Assembly (NCBI GenBank): GCA_021775525.1
Contig: JAJFHQ010000037.1
Location: 1 to 64,000 of the forward strand
Reading direction: 5' to 3'
Length of the DNA stretch: 64,000 nucleotides
From: Hyphomicrobiales bacterium
Lineage (GTDB): Bacteria; Pseudomonadota; Alphaproteobacteria; Rhizobiales; Methyloligellaceae
Shown in pieces: positions 45,156 through 54,548 of the stretch. Both the position numbers and the translations under genes were made by a program. Position 1 is the stretch's first letter. Each line of letters starts with the position of its first letter. The notes under the pieces were generated by a model. The model had not been told where the DNA came from and did not search any database. It saw nothing but the letters and a program-made list of their open reading frames with translations.

Positions 45156-46159
45156 TTTCTTTTTCCTTTGCGCGTTTTTTTACCCTTGGCTTTCTGACCC
45201 AAGCCATCTGCATAGAGGTGACACTCAACCATCGTTCCGTTTGCGCCGATCGTTGGAGGAACCTGATTGGAACAATGGTCCATCACCTTCGCGCAGCGCG
45301 GATGGAAGGTGCAGCCAGATGGGGGGTCAATGGGGTTTGGATAAGCAGCCCCCAGATGCGTATCCGGCACGCCAAGTCCTGGTACCGGTGTCAGCACCGA
45401 ACCAAGCAGTGCTTCAGTGTAGGGATGTCTGGGAGACTTGAAGAGTGTTTCGGTATCCGCCTGCTCGACAATACGCCCCAGATACATCACGGCAACGCGC
45501 GTCGCCATATGTTCGACCACGGCCAGGTTATGGCTGATAAGCACGTAGGTCAGATTGAACTCGGAACGCAAATCCTGCAGCAGATTGAGGATCTGCGATT
45601 GAACCGAAACGTCGAGTGCGCTCGTGGGCTCATCGCAGATGACAATTTTCGGGCGGTTTATCAGTGCCCGCGCGATTGCCACGCGCTGGCGCTGGCCACC
45701 CGAAAGCTGGTTGGGGAAATTGTTGATCACGCGTTTCGGCAGACCCACAAGATCCATGATCGCTTCCGCACGGCTTTGCCAGGTCTCGGGGTTTGGATCA
45801 TTCTGCACCCTGAGCGGCAGCATGATGATGTCGCCAATGGACTTGCGCGGGTTGAGTGAGGAATAGGGATCCTGGAATATGGGCTGAAGGATACGCGCGA
45901 CCTCGATCCTGTCTGCCGAACCTACGGCTTTTCCATCGAGGCGCAGGGTGCCCGAAGTCGGCGGTAACAGGCCAAGCATCATCTTGGCGAGGGTGGTCTT
46001 TCCGCACCCAGATTCACCAACGATCCCCAAAACTTCACCGCGTTCGACATCGAGCGTAATGCCATTGACCGCATGCAGCGGTTTCTTGCCGCGCATGAAC
46101 CCGGCGCTGATCATGAATGTCCGGGTGACATCCGAGACTTCGATGACAGGATCGCTCAT
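45152..46159 (-). CDS. Oligopeptide ABC transporter ATPase (DppF/OppF-like)
   Basis: A 335-residue ATPase. Walker A is GESGCGKTTLAKM, the signature motif is LSGGQRQRVAIARAL, Walker B is IVICDEPTSALD, and the switch His is in LTYVLISHNLAVV. The C-terminal oligopeptide-specific extension contains HPRCAKVMDHC, a four-Cys iron-sulfur or zinc site common in DppD/F. It couples with the DppD-like ATPase by an ATGA overlap to power the importer. Confidence 0.94.
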   Translation of the reverse strand: MSDPVIEVSDVTRTFMISAGFMRGKKPLHAVNGITLDVERGEVLGIVGESGCGKTTLAKMMLGLLPPTSGTLRLDGKAVGSADRIEVARILQPIFQDPYSSLNPRKSIGDIIMLPLRVQNDPNPETWQSRAEAIMDLVGLPKRVINNFPNQLSGGQRQRVAIARALINRPKIVICDEPTSALDVSVQSQILNLLQDLRSEFNLTYVLISHNLAVVEHMATRVAVMYLGRIVEQADTETLFKSPRHPYTEALLGSVLTPVPGLGVPDTHLGAAYPNPIDPPSGCTFHPRCAKVMDHCSNQVPPTIGANGTMVECHLYADGLGQKAKGKKTRKGKRK

Positions 46160-47169
46160 GCCACAACCTTGCGTTTGCTATTGGCTGCACAGACCTTCGG
46201 CGTCAGCACACAGCGATATTGATGGCTCTCCTCAAAGGAAGCGCGAAGCGCAATATGCCCCGACTGGCAGGCATCATGGACATGGGAGCACCGGCTCGCG
46301 AAATGACAACCCTGCATCTCGCCCACGAGGTTGGGAACAATACCGGGAATGGCGCCCAGATGTTCGCCGCGTTTGGTTTTACCCGGTATCGGGATGCACC
46401 GCAGCAGCCCTTGTGTGTAAGGATGCGAGGGCGCATTGAACACCTGCTCGGTGGTTCCGGTTTCGACAAATTCACCTGCATACATGACCGCGACCCGGTC
46501 GGCGACGCGCGCAACAATACCAAGATCATGGGTGATCAGGATGAGGCTCGTTTCGAACTCGTCACGCAGATCAGCAAGCAGATGAAGTATCTGTGCCTGA
46601 ATGGTTACATCCAGCGCCGTAGTTGGTTCGTCAGCCAGGATGAGCGCGGGCTCGCACATCAAGCTCATGGCGATCATCACGCGCTGTCGCAAACCCCCTG
46701 AAAGCTGGTGCGGATATTGTCCCAGCCTGCCGCGGGCTCCAGTGATGCCGACCTTTTCCAGCAGGAACACTGCGCGGTCACGCGCTTCGCCCGTGCCGAC
46801 ATTGCGGTGACGCTGCATTGCCTCTTCGAGCTGGTTGCCAATTGAATAAGCCGGATTGAGGGAGGTCATCGGCTCCTGGAAGATCATCGCCATACGATTG
46901 CCGCGCAGATCGGACATTTCGCGCTCGCCCAACCCGCGAAGGTCTCTCCCGTCCAGCATCAGCTTGTCCGCACTGCGCGTCGCCGTTCTGGGCAGCAAGT
47001 TCATGAGTGAAAGTGCCGTAATAGACTTGCCGCATCCAGACTCCCCAACAATGCAAAGCGTTTCACCCTTGGCGACCGAGAAGTTGATATTCTGCACCGC
47101 GCGCAGAAGCCCCGAGGGCACCTTGATGTCCACACACAGATTTTCGATTTCCAGGATCGGTTGCGCCAC
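46156..47169 (-). CDS. Oligopeptide ABC transporter ATPase (DppD/OppD-like)
   Basis: A 337-residue ATPase. Walker A is GESGCGKSITALS, the signature is LSGGLRQRVMIAMSL, and Walker B is LILADEPTTALD. The C-terminal extension has CHFASRCSHVHDAC. The start is GTG 47169, four bases after the DppC-like stop. It forms the heterodimer with the neighbouring DppF-like ATPase. Confidence 0.94.
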   Translation of the reverse strand: MAQPILEIENLCVDIKVPSGLLRAVQNINFSVAKGETLCIVGESGCGKSITALSLMNLLPRTATRSADKLMLDGRDLRGLGEREMSDLRGNRMAMIFQEPMTSLNPAYSIGNQLEEAMQRHRNVGTGEARDRAVFLLEKVGITGARGRLGQYPHQLSGGLRQRVMIAMSLMCEPALILADEPTTALDVTIQAQILHLLADLRDEFETSLILITHDLGIVARVADRVAVMYAGEFVETGTTEQVFNAPSHPYTQGLLRCIPIPGKTKRGEHLGAIPGIVPNLVGEMQGCHFASRCSHVHDACQSGHIALRASFEESHQYRCVLTPKVCAANSKRKVVA

Positions 47170-47173
47170 GGGA

Positions 47174-48094
47174 TCAGTTCCGATTTTCCGGCGCTGTCAC
47201 ATCGCGGATGCCATCACCGACAAGGTTGATGGAGAGAACCAGGATGAATATCGCTGCACCGGGGATGCCAATGAGCCAGGAGTCAAAGAATATGAGGCCC
47301 TTCGCCTCGGCAACCATGAGCCCCCAGCTTGGCTCCGGCGGCTGGACGCCAAGGCCGAGGAAGGAGAGTGCTGCTTCCAGCAGGATTGCGTGGGCCATTT
47401 CCAGGGTGGCGACGACAATCAGATGATTGGCGATGTTGGGAATGATTTCACTGAGTATGATGCGCGGCGTGGAACATCCCAATGCCTGCGCGGCGGAGAC
47501 GAATTCCAGGTTGCGGATTTGCTGAGTGGCACTGCGCATGACGACGGCAAAACGGTCCCAGATCAACAGGCCCAGCACCCAGATGACCACGGTCAGGGAT
47601 GAACCGATCAGCGACACAACGGCCAGCGCCACCAGAACCACTGGCAGCGACAGTCGCGTGGTGAGGATGAAATTGACGACCATATCGACCCGTCCACCAA
47701 AATATCCCGCCAGAACACCAAGCGTTGTGCCGATAACGCCCGAAATCAACATCGCAGCGAACCCGATAAACAGCGATATGCGTGCGCCATAGAAAAGCCG
47801 GGTAAGATAGTCGCGGCCAAGGGCGTCGGTTCCCAGCGGATGCTCCCACGTGACCTTGGGACCATCATGCCAGATCGGCGGAATAAGCTTGCGCGAGAGA
47901 ACCTGATCATACGGATCGCCAGGCGATATCACGCCCGCGAACAGGGCCATGAAAACAATCGTCAAAAGCACCACCGCACCGAAAAGAAGCCCTATATTTC
48001 CGAAAATTCGCCGGCGAAGCATGGCGCCAGGTGACGGCTCAAGAATTTCTTCCGCCGTCGGAATTCCAGCTCGTGCAAGGGAAACATTTGCCAT
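47174..48094 (-). CDS. Oligopeptide ABC transporter permease (DppC-like)
   Basis: A 306-residue inner-membrane permease with about six helices and the EAA-type loop (SAAQALGCSTPRIILSEIIPN) that docks with the ATPase. The N-terminal LFGAVVLLTIVFMALFAGVISP helix and the HPLGTDALGRDYLTRLFYGAR block are typical of OppC/DppC. One base separates it from the DppB-like gene. Confidence 0.93.
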   Translation of the reverse strand: MANVSLARAGIPTAEEILEPSPGAMLRRRIFGNIGLLFGAVVLLTIVFMALFAGVISPGDPYDQVLSRKLIPPIWHDGPKVTWEHPLGTDALGRDYLTRLFYGARISLFIGFAAMLISGVIGTTLGVLAGYFGGRVDMVVNFILTTRLSLPVVLVALAVVSLIGSSLTVVIWVLGLLIWDRFAVVMRSATQQIRNLEFVSAAQALGCSTPRIILSEIIPNIANHLIVVATLEMAHAILLEAALSFLGLGVQPPEPSWGLMVAEAKGLIFFDSWLIGIPGAAIFILVLSINLVGDGIRDVTAPENRN

Positions 48095-48095
48095 G

Positions 48096-49013
48096 TCAGC
48101 TCACCCTGATGCGCGGATCGAGGAATGCGTTCAGCAAATCGGCCAGTAGGGTTAGGGCGATATAAAATACCGAAAGCACCAGCACGATCGCCTGCATCAT
48201 CGGCAGATCGGCGCGCTGTATGGATTCCCAGGCTAGAAACCCGAGACCGTTAATCGCAAAAATCGTTTCAATCACGATTGACCCGCCCAGCATGAAACCG
48301 AACTGGACGGCGGCCAGAGAGACGACCGGGAGAATGGCGTTGCGAAGCGCATGCTTGAACAGCACCCGCATGGGCTGCAACCCCTTGGCGCGGGCCGTGC
48401 GAATATAGTCAGAAGCCAGAACTTCCAACATGCCGGCGCGCGTCAGGCGCATGACGCCGGGGGTCACATAATAGCCAAGCGCAATCGCCGGCATGACGAA
48501 GTTCTTCCAGCTGGCTGTCCCGGTTATGGGCAACAATCGCCACGTGATCCCGAACCAGAGCATCATCGTCAGCGCGAACCAGAAAGTTGGCATTGCTTGC
48601 CCGACAACCGCGAGGGCAAGCGCGAACCGGTCAATCAGGGAGTTGGGCCGGATGGCTGCCAGTACGCCAAGCGGGATAGACAGAAGCAGTGCAAAGGTAA
48701 TGGCGCAGGCGCCGAGCAGCATCGTTGTCGGCAGGCGGTCGAAAATAACATTTGCCGCGGGTTCATTGAGATAGTGCGAGTGGCCAAAATCACCCTGTAC
48801 AGCGTGTACCAGCCAATCGAGATACTGAACCAGTATCGGCCGGTCGAAGCCATAGACACGGCGGATATGTTCGATGTCTTCCTGGGATGCCGATTCAGGC
48901 GCCAACGCCATCGCCGGATCGCCCGGCAGATAAACCATCGAAAATGTAATAATGGAGACGGTCAGCGCGACGAGAAGGGCCACACCCAGCCGCTTCAATG
49001 CATATGCCAACAT
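48096..49013 (-). CDS. Oligopeptide ABC transporter permease (DppB-like)
   Basis: A 305-residue permease. The N-terminal helix LKRLGVALLVALTVSIITFSM and the YLPGDPAMAL motif match OppB/DppB. The coupling loop is IRTARAKGLQPMRVLFKHAL. Six helices are expected. It pairs with the DppC-like permease. A strong hairpin separates it from the upstream binding-protein gene. Confidence 0.94.
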   Translation of the reverse strand: MLAYALKRLGVALLVALTVSIITFSMVYLPGDPAMALAPESASQEDIEHIRRVYGFDRPILVQYLDWLVHAVQGDFGHSHYLNEPAANVIFDRLPTTMLLGACAITFALLLSIPLGVLAAIRPNSLIDRFALALAVVGQAMPTFWFALTMMLWFGITWRLLPITGTASWKNFVMPAIALGYYVTPGVMRLTRAGMLEVLASDYIRTARAKGLQPMRVLFKHALRNAILPVVSLAAVQFGFMLGGSIVIETIFAINGLGFLAWESIQRADLPMMQAIVLVLSVFYIALTLLADLLNAFLDPRIRVS

Positions 49014-49042
49014 CGCCGCTTGCCCCCGGAGTTAAAGTGCAT

Positions 49043-49070
49043 CCCGGCCCGGCGAGTTTGCCGGACCGGG
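49043..49070 (-). promoter_or_regulatory. Intercistronic hairpin after the binding-protein gene
   Basis: CCCGGCCCGGC and GCCGGACCGGG form an 11-bp GC stem with one mismatch and a 6-nt loop, between the binding-protein stop and the DppB-like start. Without a T run it probably stabilises the upstream mRNA or partly stops transcription, which would make the binding protein more abundant than the permeases. Confidence 0.65.
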
Positions 49071-49096
49071 TATTGTCGGTGTCCTAGATCAACCGC

Positions 49097-50635
49097 TTAT
49101 TTCCACTTGGCGCTGTAGAAGCGTGGAATTTCATCCGGCGTGGTTTTGAAGTCGAGATCCTTCGAGTAAACATAGTATTTGGCGTAGGTGAACATCGGCA
49201 GCCAGTACAGCTCTCCGGCGATCTTGGTCATCGCTTTCTTGTAGAGTTCTTCACGTTTTGCCGAGTCGGTGGTCGTGCCGGCATCCTGAATGGCCTTGTT
49301 CACTTCCGGATCATCGGCAGGATCGTCCTTGCCGCCGCTAAAGAACACACCGGTAATAGCGGACGCATCGGGGATCGAGTTCGAACCCCAGGTCATGTGA
49401 TGAAACGGCGTCTTGCCCTTCTGGGCCAGATCACGCAGGGCGCGGTAAGCCATGAAGTTCAACTTGGCTTTAATGCCAACCTTGGCAAGATCGCCAATCA
49501 CCGCTTCGGTAAATTCACGCTGGCGATAGGCGCCGATTTCGGTCTCGAAACCGTTCGGAAAGCCAGCCTCGGCAAGCAGCTTCTTGGCCTTTGCAGGGTC
49601 GTAGTTCCACTTGGGAACATCGCTCGTGCAGCCAAACTGGTCCGGGTGGCACGGCGAATGGATAACAACCGATGCCGGACCTACAAGATTCTTGGTGATG
49701 GATTCGCGGTTGATCGCATGGGCAACAGCCATGCGGACCTTCTTGTCCTTGAATTGCTTGCTCTCGGAGGAGCCATCCACATCGAAGGCGATATAGGAGA
49801 CGCGCATGGTCTTGGCATTTTCAACCGTGACCTTGCCCTGGCTCTCAAGGCGCTCTGCCTGATCTTTCGGGACGTCCCAAATCCAGTCCAGTCCGCCCGT
49901 CAGCAGCTCGGCAATCTGGGTGTTCATTTCCTTGATGGTACGGAACTTCACCTTGCCAATCGAGGGCTTGCCCTTCGGACCGCTGAAATATGAGGTGTTC
50001 TTTTCCCAAAGGACATATTCGCCAGACTTGGTTTCCTTCCACTTGTAAGGACCAGTCCCATTTGGCTTGACCGAGCCATAGTCTTTTTTTCCGTCCGGCT
50101 TGGTCGGTGCCTTGTCATAGTGACCTTTCGGCAGCATGAACACTGCGCCGGCCAGATAGGCAATTGTGGCCGGAAACGGCTTGTGCAGGTTGATCTGAAC
50201 CTTGTGAGAGCCAAGCTTCACAGCGTCCTTCATATATTTCACATTGGCATAGGTAACAACGGCATTGTCCTTGCTGGTCACATGATTGATCGTGTAGACG
50301 ACGTCGTCAGCGTCGAATGTTGAACCATCGTGGAACTTCACGTCGTTTCGCAATTCAACGATCAGCGTGACATTGTCTTTCCATTCCCACTTGGTGGCCA
50401 GCAACGGCTTGAACTCACCGGTTGAGATGTCACGGAACATCAGCCCGTCCCAGCCGAGATGGCCCATAACAACCAATTCACGCGTACGGTTATAGTAAGG
50501 ATCGACGACACTGACCTCGCGGTCGGTCGACCAGCTCAAAGTATCGTCTGCTTTGCCGGCCTTGACCGGACTTGCGGCAAAAGCGATCGCTGTCGCGAGG
50601 GCCCCTGCGAATAAAACCGGGTATCTCTTAAGCAC
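49097..50635 (-). CDS. Periplasmic peptide-binding protein of the ABC importer
   Basis: A 512-residue SBP_bac_5 (DppA/OppA) protein. The signal peptide ends PVKAGK. The mature start DTLSWSTDREVSVVDPYYNR and the later WEWKDNVTLIVELRNDVKFHDGSTF are family features. I prefer GTG 50635, because GGGAG stands six bases before it; an ATG at 50653 in frame has no ribosome site. It captures the ligand for the importer and is the first gene of the operon, divergent from the IclR regulator. The ligand cannot be read from sequence. Confidence 0.9.
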   Translation of the reverse strand: MLKRYPVLFAGALATAIAFAASPVKAGKADDTLSWSTDREVSVVDPYYNRTRELVVMGHLGWDGLMFRDISTGEFKPLLATKWEWKDNVTLIVELRNDVKFHDGSTFDADDVVYTINHVTSKDNAVVTYANVKYMKDAVKLGSHKVQINLHKPFPATIAYLAGAVFMLPKGHYDKAPTKPDGKKDYGSVKPNGTGPYKWKETKSGEYVLWEKNTSYFSGPKGKPSIGKVKFRTIKEMNTQIAELLTGGLDWIWDVPKDQAERLESQGKVTVENAKTMRVSYIAFDVDGSSESKQFKDKKVRMAVAHAINRESITKNLVGPASVVIHSPCHPDQFGCTSDVPKWNYDPAKAKKLLAEAGFPNGFETEIGAYRQREFTEAVIGDLAKVGIKAKLNFMAYRALRDLAQKGKTPFHHMTWGSNSIPDASAITGVFFSGGKDDPADDPEVNKAIQDAGTTTDSAKREELYKKAMTKIAGELYWLPMFTYAKYYVYSKDLDFKTTPDEIPRFYSAKWK

Positions 50636-50835
50636 TGTTTTCTCCCTTTTCATGACGGCTCATGTGCATAACACCATGTGCGCGCAGTCGCGGTTTAGCA
50701 AATCTGGAATCTGTGGCCTGGAATGAGAAAGTGGTGGCGAGGCGTAATAACGTGACCGCGAGCGGGCAATATCCCTACCCGCGCTGTCCGACATCTCCTC
50801 CCCATACTGACGCGACATGAACAAACGCAACCTGC

Positions 50836-50859
50836 TGTGTTGTATTATTATTTAACACA
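50836..50859. promoter_or_regulatory. Inverted repeat, likely IclR operator
   Basis: TGTGTT and AACACA form a perfect 6-bp inverted repeat with a 12-base AT-rich centre, 60 bases upstream of the IclR gene and 200 bases from the divergent binding-protein gene. The surrounding 50820-50885 stretch is the most AT-rich part of the gap and probably holds both promoters. Confidence 0.45.
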
Positions 50860-50916
50860 TGTTGTTATGATTCAATATCGTAATAAGCACCGGCTCCATG
50901 GTCAAGAGAGATATGA

Positions 50917-51738
50917 ATGGCTGTCATCCGCCATGATTCACCTGCGCGTGAACGTCCCGACACATTATTCGTGGGCTCGGTCGAAAAAGGCTTTGCGGTG
51001 CTGCATGCCTTTCGCACCGGACAGAGAGAACTGGGCCTGCGCGATTTAAGCCTGTCACAGATTTCACAGATTTCCGGTCTCGAAAAAAGCGCGTCTCAGC
51101 GCTTCACCAACACATTGGTGAAACTTGGATACCTGGAGAAGGACGAGCGCACGCGCCGTTACAGACCTGCGCTCGGGCTGATAGATTTTTACTACACGTA
51201 TATGGTCAGCAACCGGCTGGCTGAAATTGCCATGCCCCGGCTGATCGAGGCGAGCCAGAAACATGGAACGACAGTCAATCTGTGCGAGCAGGTCGGCACG
51301 GATGTCATCTATACGATCAGGGTACCGCATCAAAAAGCCTTTTTCCGCGCCACCGTCCCTGGCCGGCGCATGCCGGCATACTGCACTGCCCCGGGATTGG
51401 TAATCCTGGCGAACCGCACCGAGGAAGAGACGGAAACTATTCTCTCCACATCAATCATGGAGCCCATGACCAAGTGGACGATCACCGAGCCGAAGCAAGT
51501 ACGCAAACGCATTGAGGACGCACGTAGAGACGGCTATTCCATCAGTGCTCAGCAATCCATGGTCCACGAAATCTCTACAGCAGCCCCCGTCCTCGACAGC
51601 GAAGGCCGCGCGTTTGCCGCCGTCCAGATACCAGTCTATATGCCGGAATGGACCACCGAAATGGTGGAAGAAAAGATCGTCCCTCTTGTCATCGAAACAG
51701 CGCGAGCTATCTCCGGTTCCTATTTCTCGGAGAGTTGA
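50917..51738 (+). CDS. IclR-family transcriptional regulator
   Basis: A 273-residue IclR regulator. The winged helix-turn-helix covers VGSVEKGFAVLHAF, LSQISQISGLEKSASQRFTNTLVKLGYL and the wing KDERTRRYRPALG. The effector domain has LCEQVGTDVIYTIRVP and AYCTAPGLVILANR, then YSISAQQSMVHEISTAAPV. The ATG is preceded by AGAGAG. Divergence from the nine-gene peptide operon makes that its likely target, probably relieved by a breakdown product. Confidence 0.92.
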   Translation: MAVIRHDSPARERPDTLFVGSVEKGFAVLHAFRTGQRELGLRDLSLSQISQISGLEKSASQRFTNTLVKLGYLEKDERTRRYRPALGLIDFYYTYMVSNRLAEIAMPRLIEASQKHGTTVNLCEQVGTDVIYTIRVPHQKAFFRATVPGRRMPAYCTAPGLVILANRTEEETETILSTSIMEPMTKWTITEPKQVRKRIEDARRDGYSISAQQSMVHEISTAAPVLDSEGRAFAAVQIPVYMPEWTTEMVEEKIVPLVIETARAISGSYFSES

Positions 51739-51752
51739 GGCTTTGCCCTTCA

Positions 51753-52691
51753 ATGAATGATCCCGAGCCAAAACATTCCCGCAAAAGCAAGCGGCACGAT
51801 CCGCTGGCCTGCGCCTTGTGGATGATCCTGTCCTGCGCACTGCTGGCCGGGCTCGCCACGGTTGGCAGGTACGTGGTCACAGCCGGTGTTCCTCCCTTTC
51901 AGGTCGTCTTCCTGAGGGTGATCTTTGCTTTCATCACGCTGCTTCCGCTGACGGCGCTACATGGCAATGCATTTTTCCGCACCAACCATTGGCAACTCTA
52001 CGGCCTGCGGGCAGTGACAGGTACTGTTGCCATGCTTTGCTGGTTCTCGGCACTGGCACTGATAACCGTTGGAGATGTCACCGCGATCAGCTTTCTCGCG
52101 CCGCTCTTCACGACCATAGGCGCGGCTCTTTTCCTGGGGGAGATCGTGCGGGTCAGGCGCTGGGCAGCAACGTTTGTCGGTCTTGTGGGCGCGCTCGTCA
52201 TTCTTCGCCCGGGCGTAGTGGAACTCAGCCTCGGGAGTTGGCTTGCCGTCGCATCCGCCATTGCCATGGGAATTTCGTCTGTTTTCATCAAGCGCCTGGC
52301 CGATGGCGACCATCCGGACAAGGTGGTCTTCATCTCCCTTATCTGCCAGGCACCGCTCACGCTCCTGCCCGCTCTATACGTCTGGCAATCACCCGCGCCG
52401 GGCCTCTGGCCCTATCTCATTGCCATGGGGCCTCTCGCCACGCTTGGTCACGTTACGCTGACACGCGCCTTTGCCGCTGCGGATGCCTCCTTCACCATGA
52501 CGTTTGATTTCGCACGGCTGCCATTTGCAGTTGCGTTCGGCTACGCGGTGTTCGGAGAGATCATCGATCTGTGGACATGGATCGGCGCGGCCATCATCTT
52601 TGCCGCAAGCCTGTTCATCGTTCACCGCGAGGCGCAATTGAAGCAGCAAACCGCAAGCGCCTCTGTCGGTCCGATCAGCCCGAGGGTTTAG
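51753..52691 (+). CDS. EamA-family (DMT) transporter
   Basis: A 312-residue protein of about ten transmembrane helices in two EamA repeats. Motifs include VVTAGVPPFQVVFLRVIFAFI in the first repeat and FDFARLPFAVAFGYAVFGE in the second. EamA proteins move amino acids, nucleotides or other metabolites, mostly outward. ATG 51753 lies 15 bases after the IclR stop, so it could be co-transcribed with the regulator and export excess product. Confidence 0.88.
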   Translation: MNDPEPKHSRKSKRHDPLACALWMILSCALLAGLATVGRYVVTAGVPPFQVVFLRVIFAFITLLPLTALHGNAFFRTNHWQLYGLRAVTGTVAMLCWFSALALITVGDVTAISFLAPLFTTIGAALFLGEIVRVRRWAATFVGLVGALVILRPGVVELSLGSWLAVASAIAMGISSVFIKRLADGDHPDKVVFISLICQAPLTLLPALYVWQSPAPGLWPYLIAMGPLATLGHVTLTRAFAAADASFTMTFDFARLPFAVAFGYAVFGEIIDLWTWIGAAIIFAASLFIVHREAQLKQQTASASVGPISPRV

Positions 52692-53380
52692 CGCTGCAGA
52701 TATTGCGTAGCGCCGTACATATTCTCCCAATGCTGATCATCGATGGGTCCGGTACGCGGCGAAGCACCGACCACGTCCAGTGCCCGTTTCACAGCATCGC
52801 GCGCACCAACACGCTCAGCCCATGCCTGCACATGGGGCACTTCAGCAGGGTCCTGACCGCGGCCCGAGAAGTTCACTGCCCATGGCCAAAGCGCCATATC
52901 GGCAATGGAATACTCACCCGCAATATAGTCCCGCGCCACGAGCGCTTTTTCCATGACGCGGTAGAGCCTGTTGCATTCCCTGGCATAACGATCTCGGGCA
53001 TAGGCAACCTCGTCCCGGGCGTAGTTGTGGAAATGATTATACTGGCCGAACATCGGTCCGATGCTTGCCATCTGGAACATCAACCACTGCATGACATCAT
53101 AGCGGGCGCTCCCCTTTTCAGGCAAGAAGTGCCCTGTTTTTTCAGCCAGATAAATGAGGATGGCGCCAGATTCGAACACCGCGATGGGCCCACTGTCGGG
53201 ACCGTCCGGGTCGAGGATCGCCGGAATTTTATTATTGGGACTGATGTTGAGAAACTCGGGTGTGAACTGGTCACCACGCCCGATATCGATGACATGGGTT
53301 TGGTATTTCAGGCCCGTCTCTTCGAGCATGATCGCAACTTTGCGGGCGTTCGATGTGTACCAGATATAGAAATCGATCAT
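52688..53380 (-). CDS. Glutathione S-transferase family protein
   Basis: A 230-residue GST. The thioredoxin-like N-terminal domain reads FYIWYTSNARKVAIMLEE, then PNNKIPAILD and VFESGAILIYLAE (the glutathione Glu-Ser). The C-terminal helical domain has YSIADMALWPW. It resembles YghU/YfcG-type nucleophilic-disulfide GSTs. ATG 53380 gives the family N-terminus. It follows the M20 peptidase gene by 28 bases, so both may process a thiol-containing compound. Confidence 0.9.
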   Translation of the reverse strand: MIDFYIWYTSNARKVAIMLEETGLKYQTHVIDIGRGDQFTPEFLNISPNNKIPAILDPDGPDSGPIAVFESGAILIYLAEKTGHFLPEKGSARYDVMQWLMFQMASIGPMFGQYNHFHNYARDEVAYARDRYARECNRLYRVMEKALVARDYIAGEYSIADMALWPWAVNFSGRGQDPAEVPHVQAWAERVGARDAVKRALDVVGASPRTGPIDDQHWENMYGATQYLQR

Positions 53381-53408
53381 GGCGTTTTCTCCAAAGTCGA
53401 ATGAGACT

Positions 53409-54548
53409 CTATTCCAGGCTCTCCAGCAATCCGGCCAGCAACCGGCATCGGGGCACCAGAGACGAGACCAGCAAATGCTCCCCGAACGTATGCGCCCCCG
53501 CGCCCGCCACGCCAAGGCCATCCAGGGTTGCCAGGCCAAGCGCCCCGGTAAAGTTTCCATCGCTACCACCACCAGACTGGCAATGGCCGAATTCCAGGCC
53601 TATCTCCTGTGCTAGCCCTCGCCCCACTTCATAGAGCTGCATGGTTTTCTCATGGGGGTATGCAACCGGCCTGACAACGCCCTGCTCGATCTCGATGCGC
53701 ACCCCGTCTTCTTCGCCAGCGAGTGAATGAACGCGATCACGCACTTCTTCGAGCAATTCATCGTTCGGGGCAACGCACAGCACCTGAGCCTCGCACAAGA
53801 CCGCGACCACATTGACGAAAGTTCCGCCATGAAGGGTGCCGACCGAATAGGTGGTGCCGCGATCATAATCGGTCATCGCCTCGATGCGGGTGATGAGCTG
53901 CGCCATTTTGGCAATGGCACTGCGCCCCTGCGCCTTGGTCAAACCGGCATGCGATGGGGTGCCGTGCGTGCGCACGATAAAGCGCTGGATGGCGTGTCGG
54001 CCAGTCACAACATCGCCCCAGGGACGTAGCGGCTCGGGAACGAGAATATATTTGTGCTTTTTGGCTTCTTCCTCGATACGCTGGCGCGATGACGGGCTGC
54101 CTACTTCCTCATCGGGCGTGAACATGTAGGTGACGGGGAGCTCGGTCGAGATTTTTTCTCGCTGGAGGGCGCGCATCGCCTCGAGGCCGATCCGCGCGCC
54201 ACCCTTCATATCCAGTATGCCGGGCCCGAAAACCTTGTCGCCATCCCGGCGGATTGGCAATCGCTTTTCCAATGTGCCCACCTCGTGCACCGTGTCGAGA
54301 TGGCTCAGCACCAGAATACCGGGACCGGGTTCCCCGCCCTTGCCCGCAAGCTGGCCGGTGACCACATCGCCAAAACCTCCCTCGCCCGGCAGCCGGTCTG
54401 TTTGCGCCCCAAGTTCATCCAGCGCAGTCATGGCGAGGTCCATCATGGCATTGACACCATTGATATGGTGCGACGGGCTTTCCACGCCTGACCAGGCGAT
54501 GATGCCTTCGAGAATCTCATCTTCGTCAAATGCACTTTCGTTCGGCAT
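53409..54548 (-). CDS. M20 family carboxypeptidase-like protein
   Basis: A 379-residue dizinc peptidase of the carboxypeptidase G2-like branch. The metal ligands are in LSHLDTVHEVG, GPGILDMKGG and FTPDEEVGS, and the catalytic Glu pair is in DEEVGS. Third M20 gene of the window but from a different branch than the operon pair. It lies with a GST gene downstream. No signal peptide is visible. Confidence 0.92.
   Translation of the reverse strand: MPNESAFDEDEILEGIIAWSGVESPSHHINGVNAMMDLAMTALDELGAQTDRLPGEGGFGDVVTGQLAGKGGEPGPGILVLSHLDTVHEVGTLEKRLPIRRDGDKVFGPGILDMKGGARIGLEAMRALQREKISTELPVTYMFTPDEEVGSPSSRQRIEEEAKKHKYILVPEPLRPWGDVVTGRHAIQRFIVRTHGTPSHAGLTKAQGRSAIAKMAQLITRIEAMTDYDRGTTYSVGTLHGGTFVNVVAVLCEAQVLCVAPNDELLEEVRDRVHSLAGEEDGVRIEIEQGVVRPVAYPHEKTMQLYEVGRGLAQEIGLEFGHCQSGGGSDGNFTGALGLATLDGLGVAGAGAHTFGEHLLVSSLVPRCRLLAGLLESLE

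Noticed and set aside
37773-50635. Microcystin degradation (mlr) cluster
   Set aside because: Only an MlrC-family protein is present. No MlrA or MlrB homologue was seen, and M81 proteins are widespread in organisms that never meet microcystin.
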